This document shows positions 15,702 to 23,867 of a stretch of 39,861 nt of DNA, piece by piece. Below the pieces are notes generated by a model that did not search any database, had not been told where the DNA came from, and was given only the letters and a program-made list of their open reading frames with translations. Each line of letters opens with the position of its first letter. Within the stretch, counting starts at the first letter, position 1. The stretch comes from JBNJGT01 sp046496745. GTDB taxonomy: Archaea > Nanobdellota > Nanobdellia > Woesearchaeales > JACJVW01. The DNA is taken from contig JAWOGQ010000090.1 of the NCBI GenBank assembly GCA_046496745.1, positions 1-39,861 of the forward strand, written 5' to 3'. Both the position numbers and the translations under genes were made by a program.

Positions 15702-16312
15702 AACTTCTGGATATTCTCTTGCGTCCGAAGAAAGGTATCGATGAGATCAGGGAGGATGGACTGGGACAGGCAGCATTCTTTCTTGTGACGCTCATACTGT
15801 TTGTCTTCTTGTTTCTCACCTATACATATCTCCAGCAGATAAACGCTTACCTTCAGCAGATCGGGTTGGGGATAACGATAACTCCAAAGGTCTATATACT
15901 CGCGTATGTGGGGTTCTCGGTATTCTTCATAATCCTTGCATTTTTCAGGTGCTGGATAATACATCTTTTTGTGCGCCTTTTCAAAGGGAAACATGGCTAT
16001 GCTGAGACATACAAGGCACTGGTGTATGGGCGGGCGCCGGAATACATATCTGCACCGCTCCTGTTCTTGATTTTCATCCTGGTATTGAGGGGAATGTATC
16101 TATGGGTCATTATTCCTGGGTTATTGGTTGCAGGTCTTTCTGTATATCAGATGGTGCTCCGGTCCAGTGCATTGGCAAGCTTGCAAGGACTCAGTAAGGG
16201 AAAGGCTTTTCTGAGCATATATGTCCTTGGTTTTATCGTGCAGTTGCTGGTCTTGGTTGTAATCGAGGTTATCTTGATATTGCTTTTTCTTGTGGTTAGA
16301 TCAATCGGCTGA
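15698..16312 (+). CDS. Yip1-domain membrane protein
   Basis: 204 residues with about five hydrophobic helices. A cytoplasmic start (LLDILLRPKKGIDEIRED) precedes the first membrane helix, and KALVYGRAPEYI lies before the middle helices; both are typical of Yip1-domain proteins. Function is unknown in archaea; the eukaryotic relatives act in membrane traffic. It overlaps the nucleotidyltransferase gene (ATGA), so the two are probably used together. Confidence 0.75.
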   Translation: MKLLDILLRPKKGIDEIREDGLGQAAFFLVTLILFVFLFLTYTYLQQINAYLQQIGLGITITPKVYILAYVGFSVFFIILAFFRCWIIHLFVRLFKGKHGYAETYKALVYGRAPEYISAPLLFLIFILVLRGMYLWVIIPGLLVAGLSVYQMVLRSSALASLQGLSKGKAFLSIYVLGFIVQLLVLVVIEVILILLFLVVRSIG

Positions 16313-16365
16313 TTGGTAATGTATATCTGCTGTGGTGCAATCTTGGGTTCAAAACGGAGCCAGAG

Positions 16366-16379
16366 AATTTTTTTGTTTT
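16366..16379 (+). terminator. T-tract after the Yip1 gene
   Basis: AATTTTTTTGTTTT in the 127-base gap after the Yip1 stop is a candidate archaeal U-tract terminator before the next gene. Confidence 0.4.
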
Positions 16380-16439
16380 GAAAGCGGGTCATTTGAAATC
16401 ATAGGTAAATTAAAATAGTGGTATTTGTAAGTAATCCTT

Positions 16440-16697
16440 ATGGATAATAAAAATGATATGGATGAGATGGATGGAATGAATGACATGGATGGTGCATTTG
16501 AAGATGATGCAAGAGAAGTCACAATAATTGGCAAGCAATTGGAGTGCAATTTCTGTGGGAATAATACCTTCTATGAAGTGGATGTCAAACTGAACACCAC
16601 AGCAACAACTTTTTTTAGCGGGGTATGGAGTTTGCTTGCAGAGAATGCTAAGGCCTATATCTGCTCAAAATGCGGAAAAAAGCAAGAATTTGCTTGA
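16440..16697 (+). CDS. Small zinc-ribbon protein
   Basis: 85 residues. An acidic Asp/Met-rich N-terminus (~20 residues) precedes a zinc ribbon formed by CNFC and CSKC, with LNTTATTFFSGVWSLL between the knuckles. This layout resembles small zinc-ribbon proteins of unknown function that are also common in bacteria, so horizontal exchange is possible. No operon partner is evident; the next gene is 53 bases away with its own TATA box. Confidence 0.65.
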   Translation: MDNKNDMDEMDGMNDMDGAFEDDAREVTIIGKQLECNFCGNNTFYEVDVKLNTTATTFFSGVWSLLAENAKAYICSKCGKKQEFA

Positions 16698-16724
16698 GTC
16701 CAAGACAGGAGAATTTTTTAGAAA

Positions 16725-16732
16725 GCTTTATA
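16725..16732 (+). promoter_or_regulatory. TATA box of the lipoprotein gene
   Basis: TTTATATT, about 25-28 bases before the candidate ATGs at 16751 and 16757, fits a leaderless archaeal promoter. Confidence 0.5.
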
Positions 16733-16750
16733 TTGGATTGGCAATAAACT

Positions 16751-17047
16751 ATGCTAATGAAGAAAATTATCCTGATACTTTTGTTCTCCTTGGCCTTGGT
16801 GGCCTGCGATCATTCAGAGGATAATATAAAGAAAGAGATCGAGAAGGCCAATTATTGCGAGACAAAAGATGACTGCATCGATGTTGGAGGCAAATGCCCT
16901 TTCGGATGTTATGTGTATGTCAATGAGAATGAGGCTGACAGGATAAAAGGTCTTGTCGATTCGTATGAATCGGATTGCGTATACGGATGCATGGCCTGTT
17001 TTGATGTCGAATGCAGGGATAATCGGTGCGAGCCTGTCTGTGAATAG
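16751..17047 (+). CDS. Cysteine-rich secreted lipoprotein
   Basis: 98 residues. The N-terminus is a lipoprotein signal peptide: Lys-Lys, a hydrophobic core and the lipobox LVAC with Cys19. The mature part has ten more cysteines (residues 36-97), several in patterns such as CPFGC and CMACFDVEC, suggesting several disulfides in a small extracellular knot. Function unknown. The real start may be the third codon (16757), which keeps the signal peptide and suits the TATA box better. Located among other short accessory genes. Confidence 0.7.
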   Translation: MLMKKIILILLFSLALVACDHSEDNIKKEIEKANYCETKDDCIDVGGKCPFGCYVYVNENEADRIKGLVDSYESDCVYGCMACFDVECRDNRCEPVCE

Positions 17048-17065
17048 TTCCTGATTTTCTAGGGG

Positions 17066-17446
17066 TTAATTAATAGGTTCAGATGTGGGTTGGCATTTTT
17101 TATCATCTTGTTCGCACGAAGCTTTTTCATCGAATAATTCCCTGAAAGAATTCTCGCCTTTTTTGACTGTCTTTTCATACCTCTTTTGTTTGAAATAGGG
17201 TGCTTTTGGGTCTAATTCCTGAAGGATTTTTTCAGTTGCCTGCAGGTCGTTTAGGTCTGTATTGTTGATTCTTTGGAGTAAATCTGTAAACTCTGAAGGA
17301 TCGAGCTCTTTTTGGCGGTAGTTGACATAGTTTTGGGTGCGGGTTATTATGTCATCTATGTTCTCTTTATGGATGATTCCCAACAATATCTTATTGAGCT
17401 TGATTGCAAGTTCTTGTCTAGTGATCTTGATTATGTATTCCTGCAT
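17066..17446 (-). CDS. Hypothetical helical protein
   Basis: 126 residues, not recognised. Predominantly helical and charged, with no membrane segment: an N-terminal half rich in Ile/Leu (KLNKILLGIIHKENIDDIITR), a middle (LLQRINNTDLNDLQATEKIL) and a Lys/Glu-rich tail with two Cys near the end. It is the only long frame in the stretch and lies between two plus-strand genes. An A+T-rich region upstream (around 17470) may be its promoter. I cannot exclude that it is spurious. Confidence 0.45.
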   Translation of the reverse strand: MQEYIIKITRQELAIKLNKILLGIIHKENIDDIITRTQNYVNYRQKELDPSEFTDLLQRINNTDLNDLQATEKILQELDPKAPYFKQKRYEKTVKKGENSFRELFDEKASCEQDDKKCQPTSEPIN

Positions 17447-17521
17447 ATGGGGGTGGTAGATTTTCTTGTATTAGAATTTATCTGTATTCTATCGTATCTG
17501 TATAGTGGTAAAAATAGGAAA

Positions 17522-17529
17522 TTTTATAA
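17522..17529 (+). promoter_or_regulatory. TATA box of the module-like hypothetical gene
   Basis: TTTATAAA, centred ~27 bases before the ATG at 17553. It lies inside the longer possible frame from a GTG at 17505, which is the reason for choosing the shorter start. Confidence 0.55.
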
Positions 17530-17552
17530 ATAAGAAAGGTTTTCCTAAGGTT

Positions 17553-18401
17553 ATGAAGGTTGCACTTGATACTGATATGAACAGGTTGATGGAGGATGCC
17601 AGGCAGGAAATAGTGAGTAATTTCCGCCGTTTTTGCGTGCATGAGGATGAGCCTGATGCAAGGGATTATCTGGGCCTGGAAGATCAGATCGTGGAAGCTG
17701 CCAAGCATGACTATAAAGAGCAACATGGGAAACCCTTCAGGGGTGTACTGACGGACAGTATCCATAAGGACCTGCTTCTTTCTCTCTGGAATGAGGAGTC
17801 AGGAAATAAGCTGGAGAAGATAGTAAAGCCCAGGAGGGAAGGATTTAATCACATAAGGAATATCTATTTAGGATCATCTTTCCTGAAGCTTCCAGATGAG
17901 GCCAGGGAACTTTTCACTCCTGTGGAAAGGATGGTATTGTATGATGGTGTTGCACGATTCAAGGCGCAACTTCCCAAGTATGTCCCGCGCAAGACATCAA
18001 ATGGTGTGCCGACTGAAAAGCTCTTTGATATGCCTGTATATCTTCAGCTTCATGAGCTGGCATCTACTGCATTCGAAAAGTCAGCGAAAAAAGCCAGAGA
18101 GATCGGTAATGTTGGTTATGAAAATCTTGAGAATACTTATGGGATAAATTCTATGGAGTTGTTTGACCTCAAGGTGCAGGCTCTTTCAGGGGAATGCCAG
18201 GAAGAGATCGGGCGTAACCTGCAGAAACCGAATGCGGTTTATGAAAAGCACCGGATTGCAAATGGCAGGGAGGTTCCTGTGCTGCAGGGAATAACTGACA
18301 TATACCAGAAAGATCCCTGGACGAGGGTTGGGGGACAAAAGGTTCCTTCAAAGCGACTTATAGGAAACTATATAGGCCTTATCACTTCAATGGATCCTTA
18401 G
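17553..18401 (+). CDS. Hypothetical protein, possible relative of the sigma-partner modules
   Basis: 282 residues from the ATG placed by the TATA box; a GTG at 17505 would add 16 residues. No known family. The protein is helical and soluble. Its C-terminal part has YEKHRIANGREVPVLQGITD followed by IYQKDPW and a closing helix KRLIGNYIGLI. This resembles the module in the sigma protein (GVPAERVSDLFYGK) and its partner (AVPLSRLVSLFYDD); a second NGVPTEKLFD occurs in the middle. The similarity is short and by eye only. If real, it is a third member of the family within 6 kb. Confidence 0.6.
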   Translation: MKVALDTDMNRLMEDARQEIVSNFRRFCVHEDEPDARDYLGLEDQIVEAAKHDYKEQHGKPFRGVLTDSIHKDLLLSLWNEESGNKLEKIVKPRREGFNHIRNIYLGSSFLKLPDEARELFTPVERMVLYDGVARFKAQLPKYVPRKTSNGVPTEKLFDMPVYLQLHELASTAFEKSAKKAREIGNVGYENLENTYGINSMELFDLKVQALSGECQEEIGRNLQKPNAVYEKHRIANGREVPVLQGITDIYQKDPWTRVGGQKVPSKRLIGNYIGLITSMDP

Positions 18402-18404
18402 ATT

Positions 18405-18422
18405 CTTTGAGTTTTTTTCTTA
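18405..18422 (+). terminator. T-tract between convergent genes
   Basis: A run of seven T (18412-18418) four bases past the stop region of the plus-strand gene is a candidate U-tract terminator. It would serve only the plus strand. Confidence 0.4.
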
Positions 18423-18428
18423 TCAGGG

Positions 18429-18932
18429 TCAATGATTACTGCCCCTTGAAAGATGGCGGATGATTGTTGCCATGCTGTTGGGCTCGCCCTGGATTATGTA
18501 GTGGTTGAGGTTGGAGAGATTCTTTATCCGATATACATAGTATTGCAATTCGCGAGGTGTAAGGCCTCCTTGTTCAGAAGGGACATTGCGTTTGCTGAAT
18601 ACGGGATCCAGTATCGACATGTCTATCACCAGGAGGACTTTTTCTGCCTGGCGTGCAGCAACCATCACTGAGTCACATATCTCCTGGTCACTTTCAATAA
18701 GCATCTCCTTATCGCTGAACACCCGATAGCCTTTAGGGTATTCCATGCGGGTGCCAAGGAAGATTGTCCTGGGAAACTGCTTGTGATAGGCGCTGATGTA
18801 TATCATCTTGTTGTTTTCAGACAAGAAGAGGGAGATGTCCTTTGTTGCGTCTTTTCTTATGAGGAAATTATCATGTTCAAGGCTGCCTTCTTTCTTGTGG
18901 GGAAACGGAATGTTGTATTCTGAGACTATCAT
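18429..18932 (-). CDS. Short arginase-fold-like protein
   Basis: 167 residues, about half the length of an arginase/agmatinase. The end resembles the ureohydrolase family: VIDMSILDPVF at the place of the metal motif SxDxDxxDP, then GGLTPRELQYYVYRI, close to the usual GGLTxRE block. The central Asp of the metal motif is Ser, and the earlier GGDH and DAHxD motifs are not seen. So it is probably not an active arginase; a binding or regulatory role is more likely (inference). Its ATG overlaps the stop of the CNNM-like gene, forming an operon with it and ArgS. Confidence 0.55.
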   Translation of the reverse strand: MIVSEYNIPFPHKKEGSLEHDNFLIRKDATKDISLFLSENNKMIYISAYHKQFPRTIFLGTRMEYPKGYRVFSDKEMLIESDQEICDSVMVAARQAEKVLLVIDMSILDPVFSKRNVPSEQGGLTPRELQYYVYRIKNLSNLNHYIIQGEPNSMATIIRHLSRGSNH

Positions 18933-20143
18933 CTTGTACTCACCCTTACGAGCAATCGCTTGCCTGTGCTTTCTACCATCATGGTGGCTTTTTTTGTGGA
19001 GTAGGTGTCTTTTTCCTCAAGTTCCTTGTTGAGGCGTCGTTTAAGGAAAGTCTCTATTGTCTCGTACTCTCTTCCCTTGAATCTAAGGTGACATACCATG
19101 TTGAGGTCATAGATGGTGGTATTCCCATCGATTATGTAATTGTTCTCATCCACCTTGCGGATGTGTGTCTTGTCAATGTCTGTCTCATCGTATATCTCTC
19201 CTACTATCTCCTCAAGGATATCTTCGAGGGTGAGTATGCCTGCAATAGAGCCATCATCTTTCTTTAGTATGGCAAAATGAACTTTCTTCTTTTGCAGGAT
19301 GCGAAGCAGGTTATCAAGGAAGATATTTTCCGGAGCAAATATTGCGGGGCGCATCAGTTCCCTGACTGTAAGGTCTGTTCGCAGGTTTCGAAGTATGTCC
19401 TTGATATAGAGTATACCTATCAGGGAATTGTGGTTGTTTGAGAAGACAGGTATCCTGGAGAAACCTCTCCTGTTTGCGCGGGGTATTATCTTTGAAACCG
19501 GGTCTTCTTCATTGACATAGAACACTTTATCGAAAGGGACCATTATCTCATTTGCTTTCATATCAGAGAACCTGAATATGTTGTGGATCATCTCTCTTTC
19601 GTCTTCTTCAACCTCTCCTAGCTCTTCTCCGAGGTTGATCACTGATTTTATCTCATCTTCGGTTATCTCAGGACGTATGTGCCGGGGAAATAGGCGGGTT
19701 ATGAATCTTGTGAGATGCTGGAACATGAAGCTTAGCGGATAGAAAAGCTTGACGAGAAGGTTGATAAAGGGCGCTGTCATGAGGCATATCTTTTCGTTGT
19801 GGACCATCGCGATGTTTTTCGGGGTTATCTCGCCGAACACGAGTATTATGAAAGTCATGATGCCTGTTGCGATGCCTACTCCTACTGATCCGAAAAGATC
19901 TATGGCTATTCCAGTTGCAATTGCGCTTGCTCCAATGTTCACGAGATTGTTGCCTATGAGGAGGGTTATTATCAATCTGTCATAATCATCCTTAAGTTTC
20001 TTGATGAGGCGTGCTTTCTTCTCTTTTTTTTGTATAAGATGATGGATCCGGAAGTTGCTCATAGAGACAAAGGCTGTTTCTACTCCTGCAAAGAATGCTG
20101 AGCCTGCAATGAGTATTACCAGTAAAAGTATATCAAATATCAT
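18929..20143 (-). CDS. CNNM/CorC-type membrane protein (DUF21-CBS-CorC)
   Basis: 404 residues. The first ~140 are a DUF21 membrane domain with about four helices (ILLLVILIAGSAFFAGVETA, NNLVNIGASAIATGIAI, FGEITPKNIA). Two CBS domains follow (~200-320: MVPFDKVFYVNEEDPVSKII, RIPVFSNN, GILTLEDILEEIVGEIYDE). The C-terminal ~80 residues form the CorC/HlyC transporter-associated domain. The family is linked to Mg2+ and Co2+ transport or its regulation. The start codon abuts the ArgS stop directly, so it is expressed with the synthetase. Confidence 0.9.
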   Translation of the reverse strand: MIFDILLLVILIAGSAFFAGVETAFVSMSNFRIHHLIQKKEKKARLIKKLKDDYDRLIITLLIGNNLVNIGASAIATGIAIDLFGSVGVGIATGIMTFIILVFGEITPKNIAMVHNEKICLMTAPFINLLVKLFYPLSFMFQHLTRFITRLFPRHIRPEITEDEIKSVINLGEELGEVEEDEREMIHNIFRFSDMKANEIMVPFDKVFYVNEEDPVSKIIPRANRRGFSRIPVFSNNHNSLIGILYIKDILRNLRTDLTVRELMRPAIFAPENIFLDNLLRILQKKKVHFAILKKDDGSIAGILTLEDILEEIVGEIYDETDIDKTHIRKVDENNYIIDGNTTIYDLNMVCHLRFKGREYETIETFLKRRLNKELEEKDTYSTKKATMMVESTGKRLLVRVSTR

Positions 20144-21805
20144 TTACATCCGCTCTAGTGCAGTGATGCCAAGAAGCTCAAGCCCTTCTTTTATTACCTT
20201 TCGTGTCGCATCAATCAGTTCCAGCCTTGCATCACGTATTACATCCTCTTCTTTCAGAACCGGGTACTTGTGGTAGAACTCGTTTGTCAGCTGGGAAAGA
20301 CGGACGAGGTAACGGGCTATGACTGAAGGGTCATTCCGTTCTGCGCTTTCCCTGATTGTCCCGGGAAAATCATTGATGAGCTTGAGGATCTCTTTTGTCT
20401 CATCTTCCCTGAATGCCTTGCAATTGATCTCTGTGGGTCTCTCTCCTTTACGTAGTATTGAGCAGAGCCGCGCGTGGGTGTACTGGATATAGGGGCCTGT
20501 TTCCCCGTCGAATGAGATGGATTCGCTTGGCTTGAATACGAAGTCTCTTAATGGGTTGAACTTGAGGAAAAAGAATCTTATCGCTGCTTCTGAGATCGCA
20601 TTGCTTCTCAAATCACGTTCGTCGGGTGTGAGGTCCTCGTAGCGCCTGTCAATCTCATCCAGTGTGAGCTGGTGCACTTCGTCTAAAAGATCGTCTGCAT
20701 CAATCACTGTCCCTTCCCTGGATTTCATCTTGCCTTCAGGAAGCTCTATCATTCCATAAGCAAGATGGATACAATCATCTGCAAAAGAATATCCCAGTCT
20801 TCTGTATATCTCGAAGAGGACATTGAAGTGGTATTTCTGCTCGTTTCCCACTATGTAGATCATCTTATCAAATGTGAAGTCCTCATGACGGAGTTTTGCA
20901 AGGTAGATGTCCTGGGTCATGTATACTGCTGTCTTGTTTGCCCTGAGGACAATCTTTTTTCCGAGGTTCTTATCTTCAAGATCGATTGTTACTGAACCAT
21001 CCTCTTCTTCCTGGAATACTGTTCCGGTGTTTTCCATGATTATCTCTTTTCCCTTGTGATAGATATCGCTTTCGTAGTAGTTCTTGTCTATCCTGAAATC
21101 AAGTCGTTCAAAGGTCTGTTCAAAGCCCTGCAAGACCCAGTTGTTCATCTTCTTCCAGAGCGCTATGACTTCTTCATCTCCTTTTTCCCATCTCTCAAGC
21201 ATCTGCTGGGCTTCTTCTTCCAGTTCAGGTGTCTTGTTCTTTGAGAAGAGAACGTAGTAGTCACCTACAAAATGGTCTGGTTTTTTTCCTGCACTCTCGG
21301 GAGTGTCATTGCCCCATTTCTTGTAGGCAAGCATTGACTTGCATATGTGCACACCGCGGTCGTTCACCATGTTCACTATGTAAGGGGTGTGTCCTGCGGC
21401 GGCAAGAATCCTTTTCATTGAATCTCCAAGCAGGATGTTCCTGAGATGCCCTACATGAAGAGGCTTGTTCGTGTTTGGGCTTGGAGACTCTAAGAGGATA
21501 ACCTTGCCTGTGTTTTCGCTTTTTCCATAATCCTCTTTCAGGGGAAGGATCTCTTCAGCGAGTTTTCTTTGATTGATAAAGAAGTTGAGGTAGGGGCCTT
21601 TGACTTCAACCTTACTTATGGCATCGCCCAATTGTACCTGTTTTGCAAGATCCTCAGAGATCTCTGCAGGGTTTTTCTTCAATTTTCTTGCGAGCGGAAA
21701 GCAAGGAAGCGCGAAGTCACCTAGTGATGGGTCTGGGATCTCGAGTTCCAGTTTTTCTCCTGTAAGTTCTTCTATGTGATCCTGGATTATCCTGTGGTGA
21801 TCCAT
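20144..21805 (-). CDS. argS: Arginyl-tRNA synthetase
   Basis: 553 residues, class I, full length. An N-terminal Add-1 domain (~1-85) is followed by the catalytic Rossmann domain with the HIGH-type motif HVGHLRN (within SPNTNKPLHVGHLRN), the KMSKS-like loop GKMKSREG, and the typical ArgS segments YMTQDIYLA and GPYIQYTHAR. A helical anticodon domain ends the chain (LVRLSQLTNEFYHKYPVL). It charges tRNA-Arg. A TATA-like element in the last bases of the GH15-like gene (~21828-21838) could be its promoter. Confidence 0.96.
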   Translation of the reverse strand: MDHHRIIQDHIEELTGEKLELEIPDPSLGDFALPCFPLARKLKKNPAEISEDLAKQVQLGDAISKVEVKGPYLNFFINQRKLAEEILPLKEDYGKSENTGKVILLESPSPNTNKPLHVGHLRNILLGDSMKRILAAAGHTPYIVNMVNDRGVHICKSMLAYKKWGNDTPESAGKKPDHFVGDYYVLFSKNKTPELEEEAQQMLERWEKGDEEVIALWKKMNNWVLQGFEQTFERLDFRIDKNYYESDIYHKGKEIIMENTGTVFQEEEDGSVTIDLEDKNLGKKIVLRANKTAVYMTQDIYLAKLRHEDFTFDKMIYIVGNEQKYHFNVLFEIYRRLGYSFADDCIHLAYGMIELPEGKMKSREGTVIDADDLLDEVHQLTLDEIDRRYEDLTPDERDLRSNAISEAAIRFFFLKFNPLRDFVFKPSESISFDGETGPYIQYTHARLCSILRKGERPTEINCKAFREDETKEILKLINDFPGTIRESAERNDPSVIARYLVRLSQLTNEFYHKYPVLKEEDVIRDARLELIDATRKVIKEGLELLGITALERM

Positions 21806-21831
21806 GGTCTAAGGGTCGGATGGGTTCTTTA

Positions 21832-22980
21832 TTAAGTTATGCCTTCAAGATTCAGGTCGTCTAGTTCTTCTACTGTGTTTATGAATGATTGCAGGGCTAT
21901 GATATGAAAACTGTGGGCCCAGGCAAGCGGGCAGTTATCGTTCGGCTTACCTTCTGTGTAGAGTTCGGGAATGCAACCATCGACCAGAAGCCCGTCAAGC
22001 ATCTCAAGGTATGACTTGCTTTTCCTGAGATGTTCTATGCTCTCCTGGTTATGCTTTCTTGATGCAAGCTTGTTATGGACTATGGATAACCAGGCGATAC
22101 CAAGCGGCCATTCAGCTTCTTTACCCTGGGAATTGAAGTACCAGTCACCTTTGTATCTTATGACTCCTTTTTCCCGGAGCAATTGGCTCTCTACGTCTGA
22201 AAGGAGCTTGTCCTGCATGCTCATCTCTATTATGTTATAGGGCCAGATAAGTGATAACTGGGCCATGTCAGTGTCTCGTGTCTCAGATTCCCTTGGCAGG
22301 AGGTCCTTTAGGGCTTTTTCACCTGTCTCAAAGTACCTGTCTGAAACCGGTACTATCTTTGAGAGATTGACCAGGTCCTTGTACTTGTAGTCGTAGTACC
22401 CTTCATCATGCCACATTGTAAGGCCTGCAAGGATGGCAGCAAGGGATGAGGAATGCACCTCAGGTCCTTCTTCCCACATGCCGTAGTCAGGATAAGTCTC
22501 CCAGCGGAATGTGAAGACGTACTGTATGAGGTCACGGATCAGCTCCCGCTGTTCCATTGTCTTTATGACCTGGTGACCTTTCTTGATAAGGTCTCCTGTC
22601 TTGTACAGGAAAAGGCCTATGACATCAAGCTGGTGATGGCCCCACTCGTTGGAGAGCTCTTCTAAGGTGTTTGGATGGAACCGGGCATGGAGGGCGTGTT
22701 CTTTCGGGATCTTGGTAATGAGGAGCTTGTGGCGATATTTCAGCATTATGGTCATGACCAGTTCAAAGCTCTTGATCATGTGGTTGAAATTACCGAGGTA
22801 TTCGTTGGCGTAGGTCGCATACATTATATCCCTTAACCAGAGAACATTGTACCTGCCTGTGCCGTCTGGTTTGCCGGGGTTTGGGGATGCCAGGTATCCG
22901 CCATTGATCCGTCTCAGGGTCTCGAGTTTTTCGAATGAGCGCTCGAGCCGTGTACTACGTGTTGATGCGAAGGATTCCAT
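21832..22980 (-). CDS. GH15-like glycoside hydrolase (glucoamylase / phosphorylase-kinase fold)
   Basis: About 382 residues of an alpha/alpha-six barrel. Typical GH15 blocks are NVLWLRDIMYATYA, WGHHQLDVIGLFLY, YGMWEEGPEVHSSSLAAILA, EWPLGIAWLSIVHN and CPLAWAHSFHIIAL. Acidic residues in MWEEG and EAEWPL are candidates for catalysis. The family cleaves terminal glucose from alpha-glucans, or is regulatory in phosphorylase kinase. No signal peptide, so it is probably cytoplasmic. The frame opens at 22998, but a TATA box at 23003-23010 predicts transcription starting near 22980, so I use the internal ATG there. Confidence 0.8.
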   Translation of the reverse strand: MESFASTRSTRLERSFEKLETLRRINGGYLASPNPGKPDGTGRYNVLWLRDIMYATYANEYLGNFNHMIKSFELVMTIMLKYRHKLLITKIPKEHALHARFHPNTLEELSNEWGHHQLDVIGLFLYKTGDLIKKGHQVIKTMEQRELIRDLIQYVFTFRWETYPDYGMWEEGPEVHSSSLAAILAGLTMWHDEGYYDYKYKDLVNLSKIVPVSDRYFETGEKALKDLLPRESETRDTDMAQLSLIWPYNIIEMSMQDKLLSDVESQLLREKGVIRYKGDWYFNSQGKEAEWPLGIAWLSIVHNKLASRKHNQESIEHLRKSKSYLEMLDGLLVDGCIPELYTEGKPNDNCPLAWAHSFHIIALQSFINTVEELDDLNLEGIT

Positions 22981-23002
22981 GATGAGAACAGTAACCATCT
23001 TG

Positions 23003-23046
23003 ATATATAAATGTGTGGAATATGGGCTGCCGAAAGCTTTAAATAT
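23003..23046. promoter_or_regulatory. Divergent promoters of the GH15-like and FKBP genes
   Basis: Minus strand: TTTATATA (23003-23010 region) ~25 bases before the GH15-like ATG at 22980. Plus strand: CTTTAAATATG (23036-23046), leading to a leader of ~55 bases before the FKBP Shine-Dalgarno AGGAG. The two boxes are back to back. Confidence 0.55.
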
Positions 23047-23125
23047 GCCACTAGTTTTTCTAAGGGCATAGTTCTTCTTGATAGTGAAAAGCTATCCAGA
23101 TGAAAAACCAAAAGGAGAAATTACA

Positions 23126-23857
23126 ATGAGCACAATAAAAGAGCATGATTTCATAGAACTCGATTATACCGGAACCCTCCAGGAAGACGGGATGGTATTT
23201 GATACCACCGACAAGGAGACAGCGAAGGAGCATGGGCTTGATGACGGTTCACGTACGTTTGAATCACTTGTCATCTGTGTAGGGGAAGGCCATGTCCTGC
23301 CAGGGATAGATGAGTTCCTGATAGGAAAAGAGCTGGGGAAATACAAGATAGATATCCCTCCTGAGAAGGGTTTTGGAAAACGGGATGCTAAATATATCCA
23401 GCTCATACCAACCTCAAAATTCAAGAAGCAGGGGATACAACCTGCGCCAGGGCTTCAGGTCAATGTTGACGAAGCAATGGGGATAGTAAAGACAGTCAGT
23501 GGCGGAAGGACTATCGTTGATTTCAATCATCCTTTCTCAGGACGGGCCCTGCATTATGAAGTTGAGGCAAAACGGATTGTTACAGATCCACAGGAACAGA
23601 TCAAGGCACTCCTTTCTGTAAAATACGGGGTTTCTATAGGAGTCTCTGTTGCAGAGGAGGTCTGTACTCTTAAATTCAAGCAGGAGCTTCCTGACGAGAT
23701 AAAGGATGAACTGAAAAAGGAGATCACCAGGCTTGTTGCAGTCAATGATGTGGTCTTTGAAGTAGAACCTGATCAAATTGAGCAAAACAAACATAAAGAG
23801 GTAGCACATAACAAACCAAAAGAGGTCTCTCATGATAAGCATGAAGAACTGAACTGA
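23126..23857 (+). CDS. slyD: FKBP-type peptidyl-prolyl isomerase, SlyD-like
   Basis: 243 residues from the ATG seven bases after AAAGGAGAAA; an upstream in-frame TTG (23078) is less likely. The FKBP core is split by an inserted flap (IDIPPEKGFGKRDAKYIQLI, then VNVDEAMGIVKTVSGGRTIVDFNHPFSG), as in archaeal long FKBPs. The signature blocks are LDYTGTLQEDGMVFDTT and VGEGHVLPGIDEFLIGKELG. A C-terminal extension has a Lys/His/Glu-rich repeat (HKEVAHNKPKEVSHDKHEE). It folds nascent proteins at Xaa-Pro bonds. It lies immediately before FtsZ. Confidence 0.9.
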   Translation: MSTIKEHDFIELDYTGTLQEDGMVFDTTDKETAKEHGLDDGSRTFESLVICVGEGHVLPGIDEFLIGKELGKYKIDIPPEKGFGKRDAKYIQLIPTSKFKKQGIQPAPGLQVNVDEAMGIVKTVSGGRTIVDFNHPFSGRALHYEVEAKRIVTDPQEQIKALLSVKYGVSIGVSVAEEVCTLKFKQELPDEIKDELKKEITRLVAVNDVVFEVEPDQIEQNKHKEVAHNKPKEVSHDKHEELN

Positions 23858-23867
23858 GGTGCACTCT

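Noticed and set aside
15036..16312. HEPN/MNT toxin-antitoxin pair
   Set aside because: The nucleotidyltransferase carries its own helical domain, and its coupled neighbour is a Yip1 membrane protein, not a HEPN toxin.
22924..22935. A second copy of the 12-bp MITE end (GAGTTTTTCGAA)
   Set aside because: It lies inside the GH15-like gene, where the minus strand encodes Phe-Glu-Lys-Leu-Glu. There is no matching opposite end or target duplication nearby, so it is a chance match.
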